From contig OY744528.1 in the NCBI GenBank assembly GCA_963556195.1, positions 58,547,082 to 58,611,081 of the forward strand: a stretch of DNA of 64,000 bases, written 5' to 3'. Source of the DNA: Sepiola atlantica. Lineage: Eukaryota; Mollusca; Cephalopoda; Sepiida; Sepiolidae. Made by a program: the position numbers and the translations under genes. The notes under the pieces are model-generated. The model was given only the letters and a program-made list of their open reading frames with translations. It made no database searches and was not told the DNA's origin. Positions within the stretch are counted from its first letter, which is position 1; every line of letters starts with the position of its first letter. This document shows positions 22,801 to 33,139 of this stretch, piece after piece.

Positions 22801-23312
22801 AGTCGTACTCATGAACTGCTCGATCCGTCGAAAGAAAGGAGCAAGCTCAGAATGGTTATTGGGCGCATAAACCCCAATGAGTCAAAATGCCTTATCTTTT
22901 ATGGTAACATCCAGAACGCACAGCCTTCCTTCGAATCCATGAAACAAGGGTCACACGACGCATCTAAAGACTTGCTTACTATCCAGGAAACACCCCTTGA
23001 GCGAGAATCGAAGTACACTGAGTGGACGTGAAAACTCCTAGCCAGCGCACCCAAATGGTCACCTGGAATTAAGTGGGTTTCCTGAATACAACATACATTC
23101 ACTCTAAGGTCTGTAACAACTCGAAATTTACGAGAGTCGGCCCTCAGCCCACGGACATTTAAGCTTGCTAGATAGAGAGCCATTGGGAGTTCTTCGGGTT
23201 GGGTTCCAGAAACGAACATCGATGAGGTCAGGATGCCGACGGCTCTCCCAAAAGACTGTGTGTCCATCTGAATGTTGATTTGGCCATCATGGGAGATACC
23301 GCCAACATCCAA
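19887..23312 (-). pseudogene. LINE ORF2: endonuclease + reverse transcriptase (broken)
   Basis: Successive minus-strand frames give the expected order. The AP-like endonuclease starts near 23183 (YLASLNVRGLRADSRKF, then CCIQETH, a GDRNAV block at ~22780 and YSDHRLVRVRV at ~22500). The RT follows (LRRVGLNKSPGIDGLPYEV at ~21840, LINLDQSKAFDRVDH at ~21460, AFADDLTVLV at ~21240). The thumb and C-terminal region has SLKGRAEVC and EGGLGMPSVE (20476-21018). The last 136 codons end at 19887. EN Asn/Glu/Asp/His and the RT FADD Asp pair are still readable. Many stops and frameshifts separate the blocks. Confidence 0.9.
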
Positions 23313-23380
23313 GGGGTACGTTAGTTTGGCTATTCTATAAAGGGAAGGGTGTAACTAAACAGGGGCCCCTCAACACAATC

Positions 23381-25140
23381 TTACCTTAAACATTTTAAAA
23401 TTTCATTCTTTAGAATAGCCATAGGTTGAGTTAACTGAAAATTATCGTTAGCTTCCCTTAGCATTTGCCAGAGCCCCTTTGCTTCATCGGGTTTTCTGAC
23501 AACTGTAAGGACTCTGACAGCGTTAGGGAAGTTAAGGGGATCTTCAACCGACTTGTTACCCACCTCCCTAAACGCGAGGAGTTTTTTTAAAATCAGCCAC
23601 TTTGTAGTTTTTGACAGTCTCCTGTTGTACCTCATTAATTACACATATACTTATTCTTGGGAGAAAAGCAGTTTTTTTTCTTCTTCTTTTTGGTAACGAA
23701 GGGCTTCTCTGCCTTTTATTAGATGGAGGGGGAGGTTGAGATAGCATGTCTTCTTTCATTGAGGAATGGGAAGGAGTTGTGTTTCTGTTTTGTAGAAAGG
23801 GGGAGGCGGGAGCGAGCTGTTTTACAGTGGATGCAGGTGGAGTGCTTTTGGGAGTGTTTTGTGGGGTGACTAAAGGGGAAGGCTTGGGAGAGGAGACGGC
23901 TTTGTTTTTCTTAACTGGGCTAAGAGGGATTAACTTGTATTCCCTCTCTTTCAAGGGAGCGGTTATTGGTGGTGGCATAGCTTTCAGGAGAGAACTTGGT
24001 TTTGTTAGCGTGGGAGTAGACTTTTTTTTAAATAGGGGAGGGATGACGGCTTACTTTTTGAGAGGAGGATTTGATTCCGATACTTTTTCTTTTTTGATCT
24101 AATTTTTGTTTCAGGTCACGCACTTCAACATATTTGACCTTTCCCAGATCCTTAGACAACATTTCTTCCTCCCTCATCTGCTAGTGGACTAGGTGTTTTC
24201 TTTCCCTGGACCAATCCCCATTCATTTTGTTCTCTTTCCTCCAATTTACTTAGGTCAGGGAGTACTGGATAATCCTCTTTGTCTGATTTTTGTGGTAGAA
24301 TTGCATGGGCATTCCTAATTTTTGCGTCGTCTGTACTCCTAGATGTTGGCCCACTCTTGTCTTTATAGTTGTGGGCTTCTTTAGTGGGCACTCGAATGTG
24401 AGGTGGCCAATCTCTTCGCAATCCCAACAAACAGATCTTCTTCCGGCCATAATTATTGGAAGTTTCTCGTCTCCTATCTCTATGTAGTAGAGTATGCTAT
24501 CAAAAGCCGGCTTGTCGAGTAAGATTTCAAATGTCCATATACCTGGGTGTTCATCCCAGGGTATGGATGTTATGTCTCCATACTTAAGTAGGAATGAACC
24601 TAAGTGCTCCCCGTCTACGTGAAAAGGAACATTGAAATTGACACCGCTGTCCTTCTCTTTACCATATACTCCATTCGTAAAATGTAGTCTTGAGTTATGA
24701 TTTCACTTTGTGATAACTTAACACATAATTCCTAATTTGGGAAGATGGTATTCCACGTGTAATAACCCTTGCAACGGACTATTCGCTGTGGTCGGTAACC
24801 TGCTGTTGCCAGAAGTTTACAAATTAAATCAGTCGTTGCTCTAATGACCTTTTTAGATTTTTTTGTCTACGACAAACATTATTATGCTTCGTTTCTTGAT
24901 TTCTTCTAATTTTGGAATGTCAATTAGAAGTCCTTTTTCAGTGACTAAATGAAATCACTTTTTCGCCTTCTGAATAAATTCATCAACATTGATGATAACT
25001 TTAGGAAGCTTGCTCCATTCGGATATTACAGGTGCGGCCTCAGCTGGTCCCTTCTCTTGCTCCTTGGTAAGATCCAACATGTCTGAAGGCTTCGGGCTAC
25101 AAATAGCCGTCGCCATGATGGTTATCAAAACTGATAACAT
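23381..25140 (-). pseudogene. LINE ORF1: nucleic-acid-binding protein (broken)
   Basis: Reading starts at 25140 or 25117 (MATAICSPKPSDMLDL, then VIINVDEF) and is soon interrupted. Further down, YIEIGDEKLPIIMAGRRSVC leads into a CCHC zinc knuckle CWDCEEIGHLTFEC (C-x2-C-x4-H-x4-C, ~24425). Next comes a Pro/Ser/Lys-rich region (23978-23568) and a C-terminal helical stretch. The zinc knuckle plus preceding strand-rich domain fits an RNA-chaperone ORF1 that coats the LINE RNA. At least four frame breaks. Confidence 0.8.
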
Positions 25141-25347
25141 CCAAAAAAAGTTTTTAAAAAAAGAAGAAAAAAAGCTTCACCACGAAAAATCAGTTCCAAT
25201 GCGATAAAAAACAACAACAACAGCAATAACAGTAACGATAACAACAACAACAAGGTAATTAACAATGGTAACAAATCAAGAAGGCAAAAAATTATACTCA
25301 ACAACAGACGGTCTTGAATCGAAACAGAGAATAACGCAAGAGGGCAG
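25141..25347 (-). other. LINE 5' leader
   Basis: Minus strand starts GCCCTCTTGCGTTATTCTC at the target duplication and includes a (GTT)n tract before the first ORF1 Met. Confidence 0.6.
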
Positions 25348-25427
25348 TCCAATTACGAGAAGCCTTTAGTATTTTATTAAGAATGGACGAGTCCAACTGT
25401 TCGTCATATAGGTACGGCACCATGACA
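25348..25427 (-). repeat. 5' LTR, distal part (split by LINE)
   Basis: Continues TCCAATTACGAG to GGTACGGCACCATGACA, completing the LTR begun at 19084. Confidence 0.92.
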
Positions 25428-25439
25428 GATACCATCTTT

Positions 25440-27120
25440 GTTATCATCATCAAATTTAAATTAAAACCATCTTTGTAACAAGCAACAAATTTATCTACTA
25501 AAATTCTTCGATTCTAACAGATAATAGTACATTTTTCCATATATTTTTTCTGTAGAAATGATTATGTAATTTCTGGACTTTTTCAAATTTCGATGTCACA
25601 TTGTGTGACGCCACAAATCTTCATTACACGATGCGTAAAAATATTTTTCTTTCATCTATCAACTTCTACAGACGCATCAAACGTGGAAATTTTTGTTATT
25701 TTGCTGCGAACATTAAAATAACAAAATATGTCAATATTGGTTTTTACCGCTGTCAGAGTTGTTGTAGAAGAGTTGTTGTTGTTTTTTCATCTAAAACAGC
25801 TGAAATATTTCATCTTTTTTATATTTTTGTTCCGTACAAACTATGGATTTCCTTTTTTGTCTTGTTTCAATTTACTTTTTCATTTTCCTCTCTGATTGTC
25901 GTCTGGGTAGGAATTTAGTTGGTTTCTCATTTTTAAAACAATTTCGAAAATAAGTATTATCAGTTGACATTACTTTCTTTGCAATTTTCTTATAAAAATC
26001 TTTCTTTTTAAATTAGTACTTCATACCAAAAGAAAATGTCATTTACTCACACACCATCGCCTAAGCAATTTTGTTTTGTGAAAGGAGAGGGAACTGAGGA
26101 GAGAGTGAAGAGGGAGAGGCGGGGAGAGTCAAGAGCAACTCAGTCTGAAAAAGAGCCGGGTAGATGGAGAAGATTGATGGGACAGGAGAAAGGGGGAGAG
26201 AATAAAAGTCGGGTGAGTAAAGCGCGAAAAGAGTGGAAGGAGAAAGCCTTTTCCAAAACACGTTGTTAACCGAAATGTTTAGTGATTCGAGACGAAGTTT
26301 ACCCCTCGGTGCCCAAAATGAAAATGCTTAAACTCGGTTCTGCGCACATGTCTCGACGCTGCACTCGCCTGAATTAATAAAAACAAATTAGCCAATAAGA
26401 TGCATTTCTCTGAATTTATCAAATTTTCTGTTTTGATCTATCCTGAGTAAATAAAAAGCCAGATCTAACAGATCTAACATCGTGATTTTGCTAGCTTCCC
26501 TCACTCCTCTGTCGAGGGATTTGAGAAAGTTAAGAATGGTTTTATCAACTTACGCACACACACCGTCATAAGCATACTCACTCTGACACTAACGTACACA
26601 CGCACACACAATGCATTAACTCTTTCACCCTGTCGTCTGCTCATCGAAAACAAATGTATAAACTTATTGAATCTTCATTTAACATTTCTCAATGAACTTG
26701 CTACAATTAAAACAAATGAACATAGACTCTTATCAATAACTTTCAATCTAATGAACCTTTTATAATTATAATTGATTACGATTTTTCAGACCCGTTGATA
26801 ATTCACAGCCCTTAAATTATCGATTCTGAATTTCTCGATATCTCAACTATTGAATCACTCTTGCAGAAGCAAAGACTCTCAAAATATGAACAAATATTCT
26901 GTTTTGCTATCTATAAACGTATATTATATGTTTAAATATATAAGATATATTTGTTTGTGTTTATCATATAGCAATTCTCTCGCTCTCTCACATTTAGGCA
27001 TTAACCTAAAGCAGTTTCCTTATAAGTGTTTCTTTAAAAATCGGTTCTTCCCCCCCCCCCAAAAAAAAAAACTGGACCCCTAAAAAGGTTCTCTCCAAAA
27101 GTCCACCAGGACTTTAATAA
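25440..27120. other. No recognised feature
   Basis: A+T-rich sequence. A purine-rich stretch at 26080-26260 opens a 77-codon Glu/Lys/Arg frame that is compositional. Poly(C)-poly(A) tracts occur at ~27050-27070. Confidence 0.5.
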
Positions 27121-27214
27121 TAATAATAACTTTTCTTTGTTATCTAGAGATATCTACCCTTTGGGAATTTAAAAAGAAACTTACGTAACTTTACACATTA
27201 TCTAGACAAAAAAT

Positions 27215-27900
27215 AATTGAAATACGACATAACAGTTTTTAAATAAGACAAAAAATAATTTAAATGAGACAAAATTAATTTAAATAAGACAACAAATAAT
27301 TTAAATGAGACAAAAAATAATTTAAATAAGACAAAAAATAATTTAAATGAGACAAAAAAATAATTTAAATAAGACAAAAAATAATTTAAATAAGACAAAA
27401 AATAATTTGAATAAGACAAAAAATAATTTAAATATGAAAACAAATAATTTAAATGAGACAAAAAATAATTTAAATAAGACAAAATGTTTTTTAAATAAGA
27501 CAAAAAATAATTTAAATAAGACAAAAATAATTTAAATAAGATAAAAAATAATTTATATAAGACATAAAATAATTTAAATAAGAAATAAAATAATTTAAAT
27601 AAGACAAACAAATTTAAATAAGAAAAAATAAATTTAAATAAGACAAAAAATAATTTAAATAAGACAAAAATAATTTAAATAACACAAAAAATAATTTAAA
27701 TAAGACATAAAATAATTTAAATAAGGCAAAAAATAATTTAAATGAGACAAAAATAATTTAAATAAGACAAAAAATAATTTGAATAAGGCAAAAAATAATT
27801 TAAATAAGACAACATTTTTTTTAAATAAGACAAAAAATAATTTAAATATGACAAAAAATAATTTAAATAAGACAAAAAAATAATTTAAATAAGACATAAA
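27215..27900. repeat. ~21-bp minisatellite (AATAATTTAAATAAGACAAAA)-like
   Basis: About 30 imperfect units of ATAATTTAAATRAGACAAAA, with 1-2-nt length changes in the A runs and TATG/GGCA variants. It is open on both strands (Asn-Lys-Thr-Lys plus, Phe-Val-Leu-Phe-Lys minus) because the unit is a multiple of three without stops. It is not a gene. Confidence 0.95.
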
Positions 27901-27904
27901 AAAT

Positions 27905-28825
27905 GTGTTTTTACACTAACAGTGTAGTGTAAATAAATAATTTTATCTCATTAAGAAAAACTTGTTCATCTGTGTTTCTCGCCTAAAGTGACTTACACAT
28001 TTTTTAAATCGATTATTTATAGAAATCAAAAATGAAATAGCGCCAAATACCAATACGAATTTTTCCTAATTCTTTTTTACATTAAAATTACTTCAACGTA
28101 GTGACATGATGCGAGCTAAAAGTTCACTACTTCATAAAACGAAAGAGAGAGAGAGAGTTTTTACTTTTACTTTTCCGTTTCATTTTTTTATAATTAAATG
28201 TCTATATAGAATGTTATATTTAATATGTTTTCAATTATTTTTTCTGTAAGCAACGCTGAGTACGGACTTGTAGTAAAGAACTATGTATTTATTTGTTTAA
28301 TCATCGGCGGGAACCAACACATATTGACATGAAAAATCTCCAGCAACGCAGACCAACAAAAATATTTCTTCAGATCATCGCGTCATCTTTACTCCCCAGA
28401 GACATCCACTATCCAACAATTCCACACAAATACACAACGTAGAACGTGATCTGACGTAACTACAAACGCAATTTTGTCGTTTTCTTTTACGTTTGTTTAT
28501 TTCGTCGTTTTCTTTTTACAACGTATGATGTTGTAACAGAATTAACATTATGGTGAGTAACATGGGCACATTATTTATTTTATTAACAAAGTCATCTTTG
28601 GGTATTGCTTTTTCGTAGACGGAAACAACGTTTGTTTGTTTGCTTGTTTTTTTTTATTTAGAAGGTGTGATTTTTCTTTCAATATATCAAACTATTTTCC
28701 TCCATCCCGGATAGTAGAAATAGAAATAGCAAGAATTGAACAGGAAACTTGACTCCGGGAGAAGAAGAACGGAAATACTTTGAACGGAATACGTTGAACG
28801 GAAATACTTTGACCTTTCTTTCGTA
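27905..28825. other. No recognised feature
   Basis: Unassigned sequence with a short GA tract at 28145. Near 28768-28803 a 25-bp block (TTTGAACGGAATACGTTG/TTTGACC...) is repeated. Confidence 0.45.
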
Positions 28826-28831
28826 GATAAG

Positions 28832-28988
28832 TGTTATATTACATTCGTATGGGCTTCCATACGTGCTCCCGGAGCCGGATGTCGTCAGGTGACGCGTATT
28901 AAAACTGGCCATATCTGCCATCTTTTTGTATTCCTTTTTTAGTTGAATAAAGCTTGGCTTCCAAGTAACACATGTTTTTTTTATTACA
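28832..28988 (+). repeat. 5' LTR of gypsy element
   Basis: Starts TGTTATATTACATTCG and ends TTTTTTTATTACA. It contains TTGAATAAAGCTTGG, an AATAAA polyadenylation signal, near its end. Confidence 0.95.
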
Positions 28989-29066
28989 ATTTATTCAACT
29001 ACCCCCCCCCAAAAAAAAAAACAACAACTTTTTTTATGTCTACCACGATACTAAGATGGATGTGAC

Positions 29067-29560
29067 ATGGAAACCAAAATGCCTAGACATTCAAGAGATA
29101 GCTGTTCCGCCCGCGAGGCTACTTGCAATAAATGCTCCAAGAAAGGACATTATGCTCGCGTGTGCAAATCTAAGTCTTCAAGTTCAGTGGCAACATTTGT
29201 CGGTTCTCACTTACTGACCACATTTACCAACATACCACAAGGACTCGCGTCAGCTGCAACGCATGTGACTATTAACGGGACAAGATTAAGTGCTCTCCTT
29301 GATTATTGCAGTACTGACAGCAATCTTAACGAAAGAATTGTGCAGGAACTAAAACTAAAAGTTTATCCGTCCAATAAAGACATTTCTCTGGCTCAGAAAA
29401 CCTTGAATACTCGTTCCAAGGGCTATGTTGTTGTTAACCTAGCTCTCGATCTTAATAACCAGTTCTACGTTGCTACACGGCTTGGTATTCTGAAAAATCT
29501 GTGTTCGGACTTAATACTTGGCCAGGATTTCTTGCGTCAACATCAGAGTGTAACTTTTTA
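29067..29560 (+). pseudogene. Gag zinc knuckle + retropepsin (altered active site)
   Basis: A 164-codon open frame. Near residue 20 is CNKCSKKGHYARVC, a C-x2-C-x4-H-x4-C knuckle of gag. Downstream is an aspartic-protease fold: ATHVTINGTRLSALLDYCST, then LKNLCSDLILGQDFL. In retropepsins the first strand ends in D-T/S-G; here it reads D-Y-C, so Thr and Gly are lost though the catalytic Asp stays. That should disable proteolysis. The C-terminal I-L-G-x-D-F-L motif is normal. Confidence 0.85.
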
Positions 29561-29649
29561 ATACGGTGGACCCCGTCCCGAGTTAACTATGGATAGAGCT
29601 CCCCCTTTTATGCATTCGCCGCAGCAAAAATAGAAGAGACGTCCCTTTT

Positions 29650-30290
29650 TCAAAATGTATCTTCAAACTGCAAACCAATAGCTGCCAAATCCAGACGTTT
29701 TAGCAAGGACGATAATATATTCATTGCAGAGGAAGTTAATCATCTACTTTCTGAGGGCATAATCGAAACCAGCATATCACCATGGCGAGCCCAAGTAGTG
29801 GTAGCGAAGGACCCCACCCACCGACATAAAAAGCGGATGTGTGTGGATTATTCCCAAACAATTAACCAATACACTGAATTAGATGCCTACCGATTGCCAA
29901 GGATAGACGACATGGTGAATGATCTTGCAAAATACAAGGTATTCTCCACTTTTTATCTTAAAAGTGCCTACCACCAAGTGCCGCTGAATGAGGCTGATAA
30001 AAAGTATACCGCGTTTGAGGCAAATGGTTGCTTGTATCAGTTTTGTAGAATTCCGTTTTGAGTTACAAATGGGGTTGCTGCTTTCCAGCGGGCTATGGAC
30101 AGTATAGTAAAAGAGGGGAACCTGCGTGGTACTTTCCTGTACCTTGACAATGTAACAATTGCAGGACATACTCAGGAGGAACATGATGAAAATGTAAAGC
30201 AGTTCCTAGACACTGTCGGTCGGAGAAATCTTACTCTTAACCAATCAAAGACTGTAAAATCCGTGCCTTCTGAACGTGCTGGGGTACTGT
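29650..30290 (+). pseudogene. Reverse transcriptase (broken)
   Basis: Frames give EEVNHLLSEGIIETSISPWR, RMCVDYSQTINQYTELDAY, FSTFYLKSAYHQVPL, KKYTAFEANGCLYQFCRIPF, a stop, then GVAAFQRAMD and FLYLDNVTIAG. Motif A usually reads F-S-T-x-D-L; here the catalytic Asp is Tyr. Motif C is YLDN instead of YLDD. I recall YLDN from related invertebrate elements, so only the motif A change and the stop at 30059 are clearly damaging. Confidence 0.88.
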
Positions 30291-30497
30291 GTTGAGAATG
30301 GTGTCATAAAGCCTGATACTGAGCGACTTCGCCCATTAAAGGAGCTTCATCCACCCGAGAACTTAAAATCACTTTAAAGAATAATTGGAATGTTTGCGTA
30401 CTATGCAAAATGGATACATGAATTTTCTAACAAAATTGAACCGCTAAAAAACGCGAGAAAATTCACATTGGAAGAGAAGGCCTGAAAATCCTTCAAC

Positions 30498-30983
30498 TTG
30501 CTGAAAATAGAATTGGAAAAGGCTACTCAGCAAACGGTAGATGAAAACTTGCCCTTTGAGGTAGAGTGTAATGCGTCCGATGTTGCGATTTCTGCCGTTC
30601 TTAATCAAGGAGGACGACCTGTGGCGTTTATGTCTAGAACACTACAGGGCAGTGAACTAAAATACCACATCGTAGAAAAAGAAGCGACTGCCATTATTGA
30701 GGCAGTGCGTAAATGGAGCCACTATCTGGCACGAAGCCACTTTACTTTGATTACCGATCAGCGGTCAGTAGCCTTTATGTTCGATAGTAAAAGACATACT
30801 AAAATTAAGAATGCAAAAATCCAGGAATGGAGACTGGAACTTGCCGCATCTAGCTACACTATCAAGTATCGTCCTGGTAAAGATAATGTGGTCCCTGACA
30901 CATTTTTCCGAGCATACACTTGTTCAACCTTTAATACATCTACACTCACTGATCTCCACAATGGACTATTTCATCCGGGCTAA
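30498..30983 (+). pseudogene. RNase H domain
   Basis: A 161-codon frame: LPFEVECNASDVAISAVLNQ, GRPVAFMSRTLQGSELKYH, VEKEATAIIEAVRKWSHYL, FTLITDQRSVAFMF, IKYRPGKDNVVPDTF. This matches the RT-linked RNase H of gypsy elements. The first catalytic Asp appears as Asn (EVECNASD where family members read E-T-D-A-S-D), Glu and the T-D-Q Asp are present. Separated from the RT by stops at 30375-30482. Confidence 0.85.
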
Positions 30984-31019
30984 CTCGACTGCTCCATTTT
31001 GTAAGAGCAAGGAATCTCC

Positions 31020-31985
31020 GTTTTTCTACAGAGGAGGTAAAGAAGATGTGTGCTTCTTGTAGGATTTGCGCAGAGCTAAAACCTCAATTCTATCGCTTAC
31101 CAAAAGGAACTCTTATAAAAGCAACAAAACCTATGGAACGACTTAGTGTTGATTTCAAAGGTCCTCTGCCTAGTGTATCGACTAATTGTTACTTATTAAT
31201 TATAGTTGATGAATACTCTCGTTTCTCTTTTGCTTTTCCATGTCCCAATATGCATGCAGCAACAGTGATCAAATGTTTAGATTTGCTATTTAGCCTATGT
31301 GGAATGCCAAGTTATATACATTCAGATCGAGGCACATCTTTCATGTCCAAGGAGTTGAAATCTTATCTCTCCCAGAAAGGAGTTGCCACTAGTAATAGCA
31401 CTCCTTATCATCCAACCGGAAACGGACAAGTAGAGAGAATTAATGGCATTATATGGAAGGCGATTCGTTTAGCTCCACTCGCAGAGATCGTTGTTGTGTA
31501 CGGCAACTTACGCCACACCGCATGAACATTTCTTCACATTCTAGCGCCGTTCCTCCCATGGAAACTCGCTTCTCTCTTGGCTAATGACTCCTGGACCCGT
31601 ACTGCTAAGGAGGTTTGTAAGGAACAAAAACGAACCCTATGTAAACCAAGTTGAGCTCCTTAACAGTAACCCGATCTATGCACACATTAGGTACCCAGAT
31701 GGACGAAACTCTGTTCGTGACTTAGCATCTTGTCCCGAAGCCCAGACAATTTTAAGGTCTCCTAATGAGGAACAAGAGAGAGGGAACCATTTTGTACAGG
31801 ATAATATACAATGCCATAACGGGGCCTATGATGACACGTTGGCCCAGCCTGAACTAAGGCGATCCAGTCAGGTACGAAAGCCATGTCATAACGGGGCCTA
31901 TGATGATACATTGGCCCAGCTTGAACTAAGGCGATCCAGTCGGGTACCAAAACCTCCTAATCGATATGGAGATTGGCTGGAGTAG
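31020..31985 (+). pseudogene. Integrase with C-terminal tail
   Basis: Zinc-binding C-x2-C (MCASCRICAELKPQFYRLPK), then the core: RLSVDFKGPLPS, IIVDEYSRFSFAF, YIHSDRGTSFMSKEL, YHPTGNGQVERING. The D-D-E triad positions (VDF, SDRG, VERING) are all intact. A stop at 31523 and a frameshift follow. The tail frame 31584-31985 has YAHIRYPDGRNSVRDLASC and a 72-75-bp coding tandem duplication at 31813-31950 (NGAYDDTLAQ...LRRSSQ/RVRKP twice). Confidence 0.88.
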
Positions 31986-32126
31986 AAAGTAAAAAAAAAA
32001 ATATATATATTGAAGGAATGTAATATTGCTTTCGTAAAGGTAAAAAAAAATCTTTAAAAAAAAAAGGTAAAAGGTAAAACTTAAATTATTGAAGACACTA
32101 TCTTTTTTCTTTCTAGCAAGGAAGAA

Positions 32127-32283
32127 TGTTATATTACATTCGTATGGGCTTCCATGTGTGCTCCCGGAGCCGGATGTCGTCAGGTGACGCGTATTAAAAC
32201 TGGCCATATCTGCCATCTTTTTGTATTCCTTTTTTAGTTGAATAAAGCTTGGCTTCTAAGTAACACATGTTTTTTTTATTACA
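32127..32283 (+). repeat. 3' LTR of gypsy element
   Basis: Near-identical to 28832-28988 (visible changes: ACG to GTG, CC to CT). Confidence 0.95.
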
Positions 32284-32399
32284 ATAAGTATTTTTAACAT
32301 TAAAAAAATGGCCTCAAGTTTAGAATGTCTCCTAGAAGCTTGGCCAATGTTGCTGCAAACAGATATAAAAAGCAAAGCACAGGAAGTTTAGTGTTTAAC

Positions 32400-32870
32400 G
32401 AAAAGATGACAAACAAACCTACGTAGAATTTTTCCGTCAAAAAGAAACGTATTTCGACAGGTTGTGGTGTGGGATCAGATCACGATAAACTCAGACAGTT
32501 GCTGTTAATGGAGGAGTTTAAATGGTGCGTCCACAACCACCCACACAGATGAATATGCATTGACGCATTAGCGAAGTAAATATAAATCGAATGGCTCATT
32601 CGAGAACGGAAGTCTTACGAATCCCCGAATAGCTGTTCATGCTGGTCTGAATATAAGACTGGGTCAAGCAAATTACCCATACTGACGGATCAGCCCGAGA
32701 AACAAACCCCATCGCTACAACTCCCATTTTCCCATCTATCGGCAGAAACGTGTCAGTACTGTGGAAAAGTAGGACATGTAACAGTAAACTGTCTAGCAAA
32801 GAAAGGCGCTGAATATAGGAAGGCGTTCCCAAATAAACCACAAGGGTTTGTCTATTCATGTAGAAACATT
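32400..32870 (+). pseudogene. Gag C-terminal part with zinc knuckle
   Basis: TYVEFFRQKETYFDRLWCGI then LRQLLLMEEFKWCVH resembles the SCAN-like retro-gag region of Gmr1-type elements. After frame breaks comes the knuckle CQYCGKVGHVTVNC (C-x2-C-x4-H-x4-C, ~32755). Confidence 0.75.
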
Positions 32871-33139
32871 GTGAAAGAAAACGTGTCAACAAAAAGTATG
32901 AACAATTCGTGTCGAACGGCTGACATCACGAAGAAAATCCGGATTAAAATCCAGAGAGGAGCAACCGGATGTTTGATCTTCGAAGAATGCATGCCGCGTG
33001 GATCGAAAACAGCCACAAGCGAACTTGTAATCATCCAAGGAGTTGGGAATAATTATTTCAGTATACCACTTCGTTGATGCTATAGTTATCGGAATGGTTA
33101 GCAGCATGAAAGGTTGGCAATGACTCAGCCGGCGGAAAA

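Larger units (their letters stand above)
19231..25347 (-). mobile_element. Complete-length LINE (~6.1 kb) inserted in an LTR
   Basis: Inserted between two copies of TCCAATTA (19223-19230 and 25348-25355), an 8-bp target duplication; the intact LTR copy has one TCCAATTACGAG there. It carries a 5' leader, ORF1 with a zinc knuckle, ORF2 with AP-endonuclease and reverse transcriptase, and a ~650-bp 3' region ending TTTATGAATAAATAT without a long poly(A). The RT and tail style resemble the Tx1/L1-like group common in molluscs; the clade call is inference. All ORFs are broken by stops and frameshifts. Confidence 0.9.
17910..25432 (-). mobile_element. LTR retrotransposon with nested LINE (composite)
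   Basis: The whole composite is bounded by the 5-bp direct repeat GATAC (17910-17914 and 25428-25432). The 3' LTR is 17915-18159. The 5' LTR is 19084-19230 plus 25348-25427, split by a LINE. Both LTRs start TGTTGTGACC and end GGTACGGCACCATRACA on the plus strand. The element lies on the minus strand. Most of its interior is missing: only ~0.9 kb remains, holding a leader and the integrase tail, so it is a non-autonomous deletion derivative. Confidence 0.92.
28832..32283 (+). mobile_element. Full-length Ty3/gypsy retrotransposon
   Basis: Two 157-bp LTRs (28832-28988, 32127-32283) differ at about three positions and are flanked by the 5-bp duplication ATAAG (28827-28831, 32284-32288). The interior runs zinc knuckle, protease, RT, RNase H, integrase and C-terminal tail in that order, so it is a standard gypsy order. 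At 3.45 kb it is short because nearly all of gag before the zinc knuckle is missing. A polypurine stretch AGCAAGGAAGAA precedes the 3' LTR. Confidence 0.95.

Noticed and set aside
25125..25352. Leu-rich 75-codon frame on the minus strand at the LINE 5' end
   Set aside because: Comes from the (GTT)n tract in the LINE leader; the real ORF1 is in another frame.
27198..27897. 137-codon Phe/Leu/Tyr-rich minus frame resembling a membrane protein, and Asn-Lys-Thr-Lys plus frame
   Set aside because: Both are products of the 21-bp minisatellite period.
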